From Streptomyces ambofaciens ATCC 23877 (GTDB lineage: Bacteria; Actinomycetota; Actinomycetes; Streptomycetales; Streptomycetaceae), in contig NZ_CP012382.1 in assembly GCF_001267885.1 (NCBI RefSeq), positions 4,575,001-4,639,000 on the forward strand: a DNA stretch of 64,000 bases, given 5' to 3'. Positions 57,888 through 64,000 of the stretch are shown piece by piece. The first letter of the stretch is position 1, and each line of letters opens with the position of its first letter. The notes under the pieces are model-generated. The model was not told the DNA's origin. It made no database searches and saw nothing but the letters and a program-made list of their open reading frames with translations. The translations under genes were made by a program, and so were the position numbers.

Positions 57888-59171
57888 GTGACCGAGCCCC
57901 TCTCCGACCACACCGCCGATGTGATCGTCGTGGGCGCGGGGCCAGCCGGCTCCACGACCGCGTACCACCTGGCCAAGGCGGGACTCGACGTCCTCCTGCT
58001 GGAGAAGACCGCCTTCCCACGGGAGAAGGTCTGCGGCGACGGCCTCACCCCGCGCGCGGTCAAGCAGCTCGTCGCCATGGGGATCGACATCTCCGAGGAG
58101 GCCGGCTGGCTGCGCAACAAGGGTCTGCGCATCATCGGCGGCGGCTCCCGCCTCCAGCTCGACTGGCCGGATCTGGCCTCCTTCCCCGACTACGGACTCG
58201 TCCGCAAGCGCGACGACTTCGACGACCAGCTCGCCCGGCAGGCCCAGAAGGCCGGCGCGCGCCTGTACGAGCGCTGCAACGTCGGCGCCCCGGTCGTCGA
58301 CGACCGCACCGGCCGCATCACCGGCGTGCACGCCAAGCTGGGGGAGGACAAGCGCGAGGTCACCTTCCACGCGCCGCTGGTCGTGGCCGCCGACGGCAAC
58401 TCCACGCGGCTGTCCCTCGCGATGGGCCTGCACCGCCGCGAGGACCGCCCGATGGGCGTCGCGGTCCGCACGTACTTCACCTCGCCGCGCCACGACGACG
58501 ACTACCTGGAGTCCTGGCTGGAGCTGTGGGACCGCCGGGGCGCCCAGGACCGCCTCCTGCCGGGCTACGGCTGGATCTTCGGCATGGGCGACGGCACCTC
58601 GAACGTCGGCCTGGGCGTGCTGAACACCTCCTCGTCCTTCAAGGAGATCGACTGGCGCGAGATCCTCAAGGCCTGGTGCGCCTCCATGCCGGAGGACTGG
58701 GGCTACACCCCGGACAACATGACCGGCCCGATCCGCGGCGCCGCCCTGCCCATGGCCTTCAACCGCCAGCCCCACTACACCAAGGGCCTGCTGCTCGTCG
58801 GTGACGCCGGCGGCCTGGTGAACCCCTTCAACGGCGAGGGCATCGCCTACGCCATGGAGTCCGGCCAGATCGCCGCCGACGTCATCGTCCAGGCCCACGC
58901 GCGGTCCACGCCGGCCCAGCGCGAGATCGCCCTCCAGCGCTACCCGCGCGTCCTGAAGGACACCTACGGCGGCTACTACACGCTGGGCCGCGCCTTCGTG
59001 AAGCTCATCGGCAACCCGAAGGTCATGCAGATCGCGACCCAGCGCGGCCTCACCCACCCCATCCTGATGAAGTTCACCCTCAAGATGCTCGCCAACCTGA
59101 CGGACCCGACGGGCGGCGACGCGATGGACCGCATCATCAACGGACTGAGCAAGGTCGCGCCGAAGGCGTGA
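57888..59171 (+). CDS. Geranylgeranyl reductase-family flavoprotein, MenJ-like
   Basis: About 427 residues. It opens with an FAD-binding motif DVIVVGAGPAGSTTAYHLAKAGLDVLLLEK. The family motif PREKVCGDGLTPRAV follows, then VVAADGNSTRLS and GDAGGLVNPFNGEGIAYAMESG near the C-terminus. The closest function I know with this context is mycobacterial MenJ, which reduces the beta-isoprene unit of menaquinone and lies near the menG homologue. So partial saturation of the menaquinone side chain is likely. I chose GTG 57888 because GGGGAGA is 7 bp upstream; an in-frame GTG at 57843 lacks one. Confidence 0.9.
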   Translation: MTEPLSDHTADVIVVGAGPAGSTTAYHLAKAGLDVLLLEKTAFPREKVCGDGLTPRAVKQLVAMGIDISEEAGWLRNKGLRIIGGGSRLQLDWPDLASFPDYGLVRKRDDFDDQLARQAQKAGARLYERCNVGAPVVDDRTGRITGVHAKLGEDKREVTFHAPLVVAADGNSTRLSLAMGLHRREDRPMGVAVRTYFTSPRHDDDYLESWLELWDRRGAQDRLLPGYGWIFGMGDGTSNVGLGVLNTSSSFKEIDWREILKAWCASMPEDWGYTPDNMTGPIRGAALPMAFNRQPHYTKGLLLVGDAGGLVNPFNGEGIAYAMESGQIAADVIVQAHARSTPAQREIALQRYPRVLKDTYGGYYTLGRAFVKLIGNPKVMQIATQRGLTHPILMKFTLKMLANLTDPTGGDAMDRIINGLSKVAPKA

Positions 59172-59837
59172 TCAGCCCCGGGACGGGCGCGGCCGGGTGA
59201 GGTCCCCGGAAGCCTCGTCCAGGGCCCGGGCGTTGGCGGCCCGGCGCGCCAGGACCTCCTCGCGCCGGTCCGCCGACCGCCGCAGTGCCGTCTTCCGGTC
59301 GCGTGCGGAGAGCCGGTCCAGGTAGACGTGCCCGTTCACGTGGTCGGTCTCGTGGGCGAGGCAGCGCGCGAAGTATCCGGTGCCCTCGACGACGAGCGGG
59401 GCACCGTGTCGGTCGAGGCCCCGGACGACGGCCCGGTCGGGGCGCGGGACGGTCATGGTGGCGCCCGGCACCGAGAGGCAGCCCTCGCCCTCGTCGAGCA
59501 GCCGCCGCTCGGCGGGGTCGAGGGGTGCTTGCACCGGGTTGACGATGTGCCCGACATGTCGGACACCGTCGTCGTCCAGGCAGTCGTAGACGAACAGGCG
59601 CAGCGCGACGCCCACCTGATTCGCCGCCAGGCCGGCTCCCTCCGCGACGTACATGGTGCGGAACATGTCGTCGATGAGCGCGGCGAGGTCGGGCCCGAAC
59701 TCGGTGACGTCCCGGCAGGGCTTGTGCAGGACCTCCTCGCCGAACTCCGTGATCCGCCGCACCGACCCGCGCAGGGCCTCCGGCGCGAGCGGGGGACAGG
59801 CGGCGGCGGGCCGCCCCTGTACGAACACACTGGGCAT
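59172..59837 (-). CDS. def: Peptide deformylase
   Basis: About 221 residues. The three deformylase motifs are present: GAGLAANQVGV (motif I), EGCLSVPG (motif II, metal Cys) and HETDHVNG (motif III, metal His and catalytic Glu). It removes the formyl group from nascent proteins using Fe2+/Zn2+. The C-terminal ~40 residues (SARDRKTALRRSADRREEVLARRAANARAL) are a helical extension seen in actinobacterial secondary deformylases. ATG 59837 follows AAGGAG. It is tail-to-tail with the reductase, with no gap. Streptomyces has several def paralogs, so this may be a secondary copy. Confidence 0.93.
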   Translation of the reverse strand: MPSVFVQGRPAAACPPLAPEALRGSVRRITEFGEEVLHKPCRDVTEFGPDLAALIDDMFRTMYVAEGAGLAANQVGVALRLFVYDCLDDDGVRHVGHIVNPVQAPLDPAERRLLDEGEGCLSVPGATMTVPRPDRAVVRGLDRHGAPLVVEGTGYFARCLAHETDHVNGHVYLDRLSARDRKTALRRSADRREEVLARRAANARALDEASGDLTRPRPSRG

Positions 59838-59908
59838 GGCGTCTCTCCTTCGGCTCGCGGACGGGCCGGTGGGAGTCCGGCCCGCGCCGAGCATGCCAGG
59901 AGAGGCCG

Positions 59909-59941
59909 AAGGGCCGCAGCCCCCGAGCGGCTGCGGCCCTT
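59909..59941 (-). terminator. Hairpin terminator after the NlpC/P60 gene
   Basis: AAGGGCCGCAG at 59909-59919 pairs exactly with CTGCGGCCCTT at 59931-59941. It lies between the stop of the NlpC/P60 gene and the start of def on the same strand. Confidence 0.75.
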
Positions 59942-59966
59942 GCGTACGTGCTGTGCGTGCGTCCGG

Positions 59967-60806
59967 CTACAGGACGCGGACCGCGCCGCTCGGCGGGTCG
60001 TAGGAGAGCGACGCCTTGACGACGCCGGTGGAGGAGTTCTGCGCGCCGACGAACATGCCGTCGCCGACGTAGATGCCCACGTGGTACGCGCTGCCCGCAC
60101 CGCCCCAGTACAGGATGTCGCCGGGCTGGAGGTTGCTCAGCCCCACCTGGGTGCCGGCGGTCGACTGGTCCTGGGAGACCCGCGGGAGGCTGATGCCCAC
60201 CTGCTTGAAGGCGGCCTGCACGAGACCGGAGCAGTCGTAGGCGGACGGACCGGTGGCACCGGAGACGTACGCCTTGCCGACCTGGGCCTGCGCGAACGCG
60301 ACGACCGCGGCGGCGGAACCGGTGGCGGTGGACGTGCTGGTGCTGCCGACGCTGCTGCTGCCCGTGCTCTCCGAGGACCCGGTGTCCGCGGAGGCGCTCA
60401 GGGTGGCGCGCTCGGCGCTGCGCTCGGCACGCTCGGCGGCCGCCTTGCGCTCGGCCTCCTCGGCCTTCTTCTTCTCCTCCGCGGCCTTCTTCTTGGCCTC
60501 CGCGAGGTCCGCCTTGGCCTTCTTGGCCGCCTGCGCGGCGGCCGCGTCGCGCTCGGCCACCAGCTCGTAGTTGGCGGCGGCCTGCTGGGTGGCGTCCGCG
60601 GACTGGGCGACCTGAGCGGCCAGGTCGGCCGTCAGGGTGGGCAGTTCGAGGGTCTGCGTCACCGGTTCTGCCGCGTTGGCCGAACCCGACGCCCCGGCCA
60701 CTGCCAGGGTGCTGAGGACGCCACCGGCAACTCCGGCTCGCATCGCGATGGTCGACGCGCTGCGGCGGGGCTTCCGGTGGCTGCGTATGTGAGCGGTGTG
60801 GGACAT
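59967..60806 (-). CDS. Secreted NlpC/P60 peptidoglycan hydrolase
   Basis: About 279 residues. The long signal peptide (MSHTAHIRSHRKPRRSAS, then GVAGGVLSTLAVAGASGSANA) directs export. A coiled coil rich in Ala/Lys/Glu (residues ~60-125, AKKAKADLAEAKKKAAEEKK) follows, then a Ser/Thr linker and a C-terminal NlpC/P60 domain with the catalytic Cys (SAYDCSGLVQ) and His (YHVGIYVGDG). It cleaves peptide stems of peptidoglycan, like RipA-type hydrolases. ATG 60806 is preferred over an upstream start at 60863, because a typical twin-basic signal peptide begins there. The leader upstream is long. Confidence 0.92.
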   Translation of the reverse strand: MSHTAHIRSHRKPRRSASTIAMRAGVAGGVLSTLAVAGASGSANAAEPVTQTLELPTLTADLAAQVAQSADATQQAAANYELVAERDAAAAQAAKKAKADLAEAKKKAAEEKKKAEEAERKAAAERAERSAERATLSASADTGSSESTGSSSVGSTSTSTATGSAAAVVAFAQAQVGKAYVSGATGPSAYDCSGLVQAAFKQVGISLPRVSQDQSTAGTQVGLSNLQPGDILYWGGAGSAYHVGIYVGDGMFVGAQNSSTGVVKASLSYDPPSGAVRVL

Positions 60807-61435
60807 AGGGACAACCGGTATCAGGAGCTCCTCCATACCTTCAAGAAACGTGGGCTGCGCCACAGTTGTTCAATCAGGCCTCGAATCCCGGGCGTGTCGC
60901 TCCTTATTGACGCCCTAACGGACATTGCGGGCGGTCCGTAACCGGCCTGTGATCACGGTCTTTGATCGTTACGCCCGAATTGCCCCGCGCTTACCACTTG
61001 TTGAAGCAGTTGGCCAAGCCCGGTTCTCAGACGCCTCTCATGAATGTGGCGCAGGTCACGGAACGGTTGCCCCGTCGGGCGCGTCCGTGGCGCGTGACCC
61101 GGTCCTGCGGAGCTCGTGAACGCGTGCACGTGTCCACATCGCACCGGCTCCTCCCCCTGATGTGTGAACGCGCCCTCTATCAAGTGATCGTGTCCGGCGC
61201 CAGTTTGCATGCAAGAGAAGCTTCTTGATATTGAGACGCTCCTCCACGCACCTCTCTGGCCAGCGGCGACGATCGGAATTGTCACCTCTGGTGATCAGCT
61301 GAACGCTTCTTGTGTGAAGATCACTGCTCATCCGACTTCATGATCGTTCGTCAGGTGGTGGAGATCACAAAGCTTGTGCAATACCCCGTGTCGCAGATCA
61401 CAGAGCGGCAGGCATAAGATGCGAGGCAGTTGGGC
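60807..61435. other. Long intergenic region between nlpC/P60 gene and nuo operon
   Basis: There is no credible gene in these ~630 bases. They must contain the leader of the hydrolase gene and part of the nuo promoter. A short inverted repeat (GGGCGT...ACGCCC) lies near 60890-60915 on the minus strand, and a self-complementary AGAAGCTTCT is near 61217. I looked for a ydaO c-di-AMP riboswitch, as found before some Streptomyces hydrolases, and did not see its conserved core. Confidence 0.55.
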
Positions 61436-61453
61436 TTGTGACCTGCTTCACAT
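61415..61453 (+). promoter_or_regulatory. nuo promoter region with Rex-type operator
   Basis: TTGTGACCTGCTTCACAT at 61436-61453 contains TGTGA-N6-TCACA, the redox-sensor Rex consensus. TAAGAT at 61415-61420 is a plausible -10 box just upstream, placing the operator around the start of transcription, where Rex would block it. In Streptomyces coelicolor Rex controls the nuo operon, so the site fits known regulation by the NADH/NAD+ ratio. The site is 110 bp before the nuoA start. Confidence 0.75.
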
Positions 61454-61563
61454 GTTCGCGATCTTCGCCGGGACGAGCGGGGCTCGTGGGGCTGTTGGGG
61501 CGGGGGAGAGCGAGCCCGATGCAACCGCCAGCAGTCAGTGCCGACTGAGAGGAGCGAGGAGCG

Positions 61564-61923
61564 GTGAACGCGTATGCGCCCATCCTCGTACTGGGAGCCC
61601 TCGGGGCAGGCTTTGCGATCTTCTCCGTGGTCATGGCCACGCTGATCGGTCCGAAGCGGTACAACCGGGCGAAGCTCGAGGCCTACGAGTGCGGCATCGA
61701 GCCGACCCCCACGCCGGCCGGCGGCGGGCGCTTCCCCATCAAGTACTACCTGACGGCGATGCTCTTCATCATCTTCGATATCGAGATCGTCTTCCTCTAC
61801 CCCTGGGCCGTCACCTTCGACGCCCTGGGGATTTTCGGGCTCGTGGAGATGCTGCTCTTCGTGCTCACCGTCTTCGTCGCGTACGCGTACGTATGGCGGC
61901 GCGGCGGCCTGGAATGGGACTGA
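61564..61923 (+). CDS. nuoA: NADH-quinone oxidoreductase subunit A
   Basis: A 119-residue membrane subunit of NDH-1 (complex I). Three transmembrane helices are visible (PILVLGALGAGFAIFSVVMATLIG, YYLTAMLFIIFDIEIVFLYPWAV, LVEMLLFVLTVFVAYAYVW). The signature YECGIEPTPTPAGGGRFPIKYYLTAMLFIIFDIE includes the conserved Cys loop that switches during catalysis. It starts at GTG 61564 after GAGGAGCGAGGAGC. It begins the nuo operon, whose genes follow in the standard order A-B-C-D, and is controlled by the Rex-type site upstream. The complex passes electrons from NADH to menaquinone. Confidence 0.96.
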   Translation: MNAYAPILVLGALGAGFAIFSVVMATLIGPKRYNRAKLEAYECGIEPTPTPAGGGRFPIKYYLTAMLFIIFDIEIVFLYPWAVTFDALGIFGLVEMLLFVLTVFVAYAYVWRRGGLEWD

Positions 61924-61935
61924 GGGGCCATTGAC

Positions 61936-62490
61936 ATGGGACTCGAAGAAAAACTGCCGAGCGGCTTCCTGCTGACCACCGTCGAGCAGGCCGCGGGCTG
62001 GGTGCGCAAATCGTCCGTCTTCCCCGCCACGTTCGGCCTCGCCTGCTGTGCCATCGAGATGATGACCACCGGCGCCGGCCGCTACGACCTGGCGCGCTTC
62101 GGTATGGAGGTCTTCCGCGGATCGCCGCGGCAGGCGGACCTGATGATCGTCGCGGGCCGGGTCAGCCAGAAGATGGCGCCGGTGCTGCGGCAGGTCTACG
62201 ACCAGATGCCGAACCCGAAGTGGGTGATCTCCATGGGGGTCTGCGCCTCCTCGGGCGGCATGTTCAACAACTACGCGATCGTCCAGGGCGTCGACCACAT
62301 CGTCCCGGTCGACATCTATCTCCCCGGCTGCCCGCCGCGGCCCGAGATGCTGATGGACGCCATCCTCAAGCTCCACCAGAAGATCCAGAGCTCCAAGCTC
62401 GGCGTGAACGCCGAGGAGGCGGCCCGGGAGGCGGAGGAAGCGGCGCTCAAGGCCCTGCCCACGATCGAGATGAAGGGGCTGCTGCGGTGA
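61936..62490 (+). CDS. nuoB: NADH-quinone oxidoreductase subunit B
   Basis: About 184 residues. The N2 [4Fe-4S] cluster ligands are seen in LACCAIEMM (adjacent Cys), [12 protein letters not shown] and [10 protein letters not shown]. NuoB carries the last cluster before quinone in the peripheral arm. The gene starts 12 bp after nuoA and overlaps nuoC by GTGA. The C-terminal ~30 residues form an acidic Ala/Glu-rich extension ([17 protein letters not shown]) typical of actinobacteria. Confidence 0.97.
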   Translation: MGLEEKLPSGFLLTTVEQAAGWVRKSSVFPATFGLACCAIEMMTTGAGRYDLARFGMEVFRGSPRQADLMIVAGRVSQKMAPVLRQVYDQMPNPKWVISMGVCASSGGMFNNYAIVQGVDHIVPVDIYLPGCPPRPEMLMDAILKLHQKIQSSKLGVNAEEAAREAEEAALKALPTIEMKGLLR

Positions 62491-63242
62491 GCGACGCGAA
62501 CAACACCGCGGGTGACGCGAACGGGGCCAACCCCGAGAGGGAACTGTCCGCGGAGAACCTCCCGGGCCAGCGTGGCCAGGGCGGCGAGGAGATCCGCGTC
62601 CAGCGCGGGATGTTCGGCGCCGCGGGCGGCGGCGACACCTCCGGCTACGGCGGCCTGGTCCGCTCCGTGCGGCTCCCCGGACCGGCGAGCAGGCCCTACG
62701 GCGGCTGGTTCGACGAGGTCGCCGACGAGCTGGAGGGCGCGCTGGAGGAACAGGGACTCCTGCCCGCAGGCGCCATCGAGAAGACGGTCGTGGACCGGGG
62801 CGAGCTGGCCTTCCACATCGAGCGCGAGCACCTGGTCCGCGTCGCCCGCACCCTGCGCGACGACCCGGCCCTGCGCTTCGAACTGTGCACCGGCGTCAGC
62901 GGCGTCCACTACCCGCACGACAAGGGCCGTGAGCTGCACGCCGTCTACCACCTGCGCTCGATCACCCACAACCGGTTGATCCGCCTGGAGGTGAGCGCCC
63001 CCGACAGCGACCCGCACATCCCGTCGCTGGTCCCCGTCTATCCGACGAACGACTGGCACGAGCGCGAGACGTACGACTTCTTCGGCATCGTCTTCGACGG
63101 TCACCCGGCCCTGACGCGGATCATGATGCCGGACGACTGGCAGGGCTTTCCGCAGCGCAAGGACTATCCCCTCGGCGGCATCCCCGTCGAGTACAAGGGC
63201 GCCCAGATCCCGGCTCCGGACCAGCGGAGGTCGTACTCGTGA
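62487..63242 (+). CDS. nuoC: NADH-quinone oxidoreductase subunit C
   Basis: About 251 residues. The 30-kDa subunit signature is visible as [31 protein letters not shown] sequence, with the nearby [29 protein letters not shown]. The N-terminal ~45 residues are an unstructured, Gly/Asn-rich extension. The GTG 62487 overlaps the nuoB stop. It is a peripheral-arm subunit contacting NuoB and NuoD near the quinone site. It overlaps nuoD (GTGA), showing tight translational coupling. Confidence 0.96.
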   Translation: MSDANNTAGDANGANPERELSAENLPGQRGQGGEEIRVQRGMFGAAGGGDTSGYGGLVRSVRLPGPASRPYGGWFDEVADELEGALEEQGLLPAGAIEKTVVDRGELAFHIEREHLVRVARTLRDDPALRFELCTGVSGVHYPHDKGRELHAVYHLRSITHNRLIRLEVSAPDSDPHIPSLVPVYPTNDWHERETYDFFGIVFDGHPALTRIMMPDDWQGFPQRKDYPLGGIPVEYKGAQIPAPDQRRSYS

Positions 63243-64000
63243 GCAGCACACAGTCAGCGTCCGCGGCTTCGGCGCGCGAGACCACCGAAGGCACCGTCTA
63301 CACGGTCACCGGTGGCGACTGGGACGAGGTCGTCCAGTCCGCGGCCCGCGCCGACGACGAGCGCATCGTCGTCAACATGGGCCCCCAGCACCCGTCCACG
63401 CACGGTGTGCTCCGCCTGATCCTGGAGATCGACGGCGAGACGGTCACCGAGGCCCGCTGCGGCATCGGCTACCTGCACACCGGCATCGAGAAGAACCTCG
63501 AGTACCGGACCTGGACGCAGGGCACCACGTTCGTGACGCGCATGGACTACCTGACGCCGTTCTTCAACGAGACGGCGTACTGCCTGGGCGTCGAGAAGCT
63601 CCTCGGCATCGAGGACCAGATCCCGGACCGGGCCTCGATCATCCGGGTCCTGCTGATGGAGCTGAACCGGCTCTCCTCCCACCTGGTGTGCATCGCCACC
63701 GGCGGCATGGAGCTCGGCGCCACCACGATCATGATCTACGGCTTCCGTGATCGTGAGCTGATCCTCGACATCTTCGAGCTGATCACCGGCCTGCGGATGA
63801 ACCACGCGTACATCCGCCCGGGCGGACTCGCCCAGGACCTGCCCCCCGGCGCGGTGGACCAGATCCGCGAGTTCGTGAAGAAGATGAAGAAGAACCTCCC
63901 GGAGTACGACAAGCTCGCCACCGGGAACCCCATCTTCAAGGGCCGCATGCAGGACGTCGGCTACCTCGACCTGACCGGCTGCATGGCGCTCGGCGCCACC
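63239..64000 (+). CDS. nuoD: NADH-quinone oxidoreductase subunit D (partial)
   Basis: The N-terminal ~254 residues are present; the gene runs off the right edge. The 49-kDa subunit is recognised by [41 protein letters not shown] and [23 protein letters not shown]. It forms the quinone-binding cavity with NuoB; the conserved His in PQHPSTHG lines the site. The GTG at 63239 overlaps the nuoC stop. The leader has a Ser/Ala/Thr-rich N-terminal extension. The rest of the nuo operon is expected just outside the window. Confidence 0.96.
   Translation, partial: MSSTQSASAASARETTEGTVYTVTGGDWDEVVQSAARADDERIVVNMGPQHPSTHGVLRLILEIDGETVTEARCGIGYLHTGIEKNLEYRTWTQGTTFVTRMDYLTPFFNETAYCLGVEKLLGIEDQIPDRASIIRVLLMELNRLSSHLVCIATGGMELGATTIMIYGFRDRELILDIFELITGLRMNHAYIRPGGLAQDLPPGAVDQIREFVKKMKKNLPEYDKLATGNPIFKGRMQDVGYLDLTGCMALGAT

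Noticed and set aside
60807..61330. ydaO (c-di-AMP) riboswitch in the leader of the NlpC/P60 gene
   Set aside because: Such riboswitches precede some Streptomyces hydrolase genes, but I could not find the conserved core or its paired stems in the minus-strand leader.

Overview
The window is very GC-rich and uses GTG starts freely, with many 4-bp ATGA/GTGA start/stop overlaps. It carries futalosine-route menaquinone genes (mqnA, mqnC), a Rex-type operator before nuoA, an actinobacterial Tad pilus locus and an FtsK/EccC-type secretion ATPase. Together these point to a Streptomyces chromosome, in the conserved core around the nuo operon. The window is cut inside a symporter gene at the left and inside nuoD at the right.

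Region by region. 1-9.7 kb is metabolic: a symporter end, a TetR regulator, a MaoC hydratase/FabG/thiolase cluster laid out like mycobacterial htdX-fabG4-fadA2 around a double palindrome, a long-chain acyl-CoA synthetase, a methyltransferase, and azlCD opposite an XRE-cupin regulator. 9.8-12.9 kb holds a cold-shock protein, mqnA and a Ser/Thr kinase. 13.0-21.6 kb has a large EccC-type ATPase and, divergent from it, a first effector module: two small helical WXG100-like proteins, a large T7SS-type secreted protein, a membrane protein and two soluble accessory proteins. 21.6-24.1 kb is decayed DNA with a broken IS5-family transposase and fragments of duplicated module genes. 24.1-27.5 kb is a second, reversed module. 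27.7-34.3 kb contains lipoproteins, a tandem pair of unknown paralogs, a lipoprotein/secreted-protein pair (here called A-B) and a 39-bp repeat array.

34.7-41.4 kb is a Tad (Flp pilus) operon: cpaB, a ParA-like protein, cpaF, tadB, tadC, a Flp pilin and three TadE/G-like pseudopilins. 41.4-46.1 kb is a tandem array of three more A-B pairs. Its repeat unit includes the tail of the last pseudopilin gene, so the duplication history can be read directly, and the last pair is decaying. 46.2-49.7 kb is a third secretion module whose large protein has a distinct C-terminal domain, followed on the same strand by two proteins sharing a DUF4279-like domain. A LysM/BTAD membrane protein and the prepilin peptidase (50.3-54.0 kb) look like the detached far end of the Tad locus.

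54.1-64 kb returns to housekeeping: mqnC, a small amidohydrolase-like protein, a scar of two truncated genes, menG/ubiE, a GNAT acetyltransferase, a MenJ-like geranylgeranyl reductase, peptide deformylase, an NlpC/P60 hydrolase and nuoABCD behind a Rex-operator-like site. MqnA, MqnC, MenG and the MenJ-like reductase supply menaquinone, which NDH-1 reduces.

The least described part is the 17.8-50 kb interval: three related modules built around WXG100-like proteins that mostly lack the WXG turn but keep a terminal Y/F-x-x-x-D motif, with one EccC-type ATPase and no other Ecc membrane component in view. They are intermixed with A-B pairs, and one module and one A-B operon share a promoter-like sequence.
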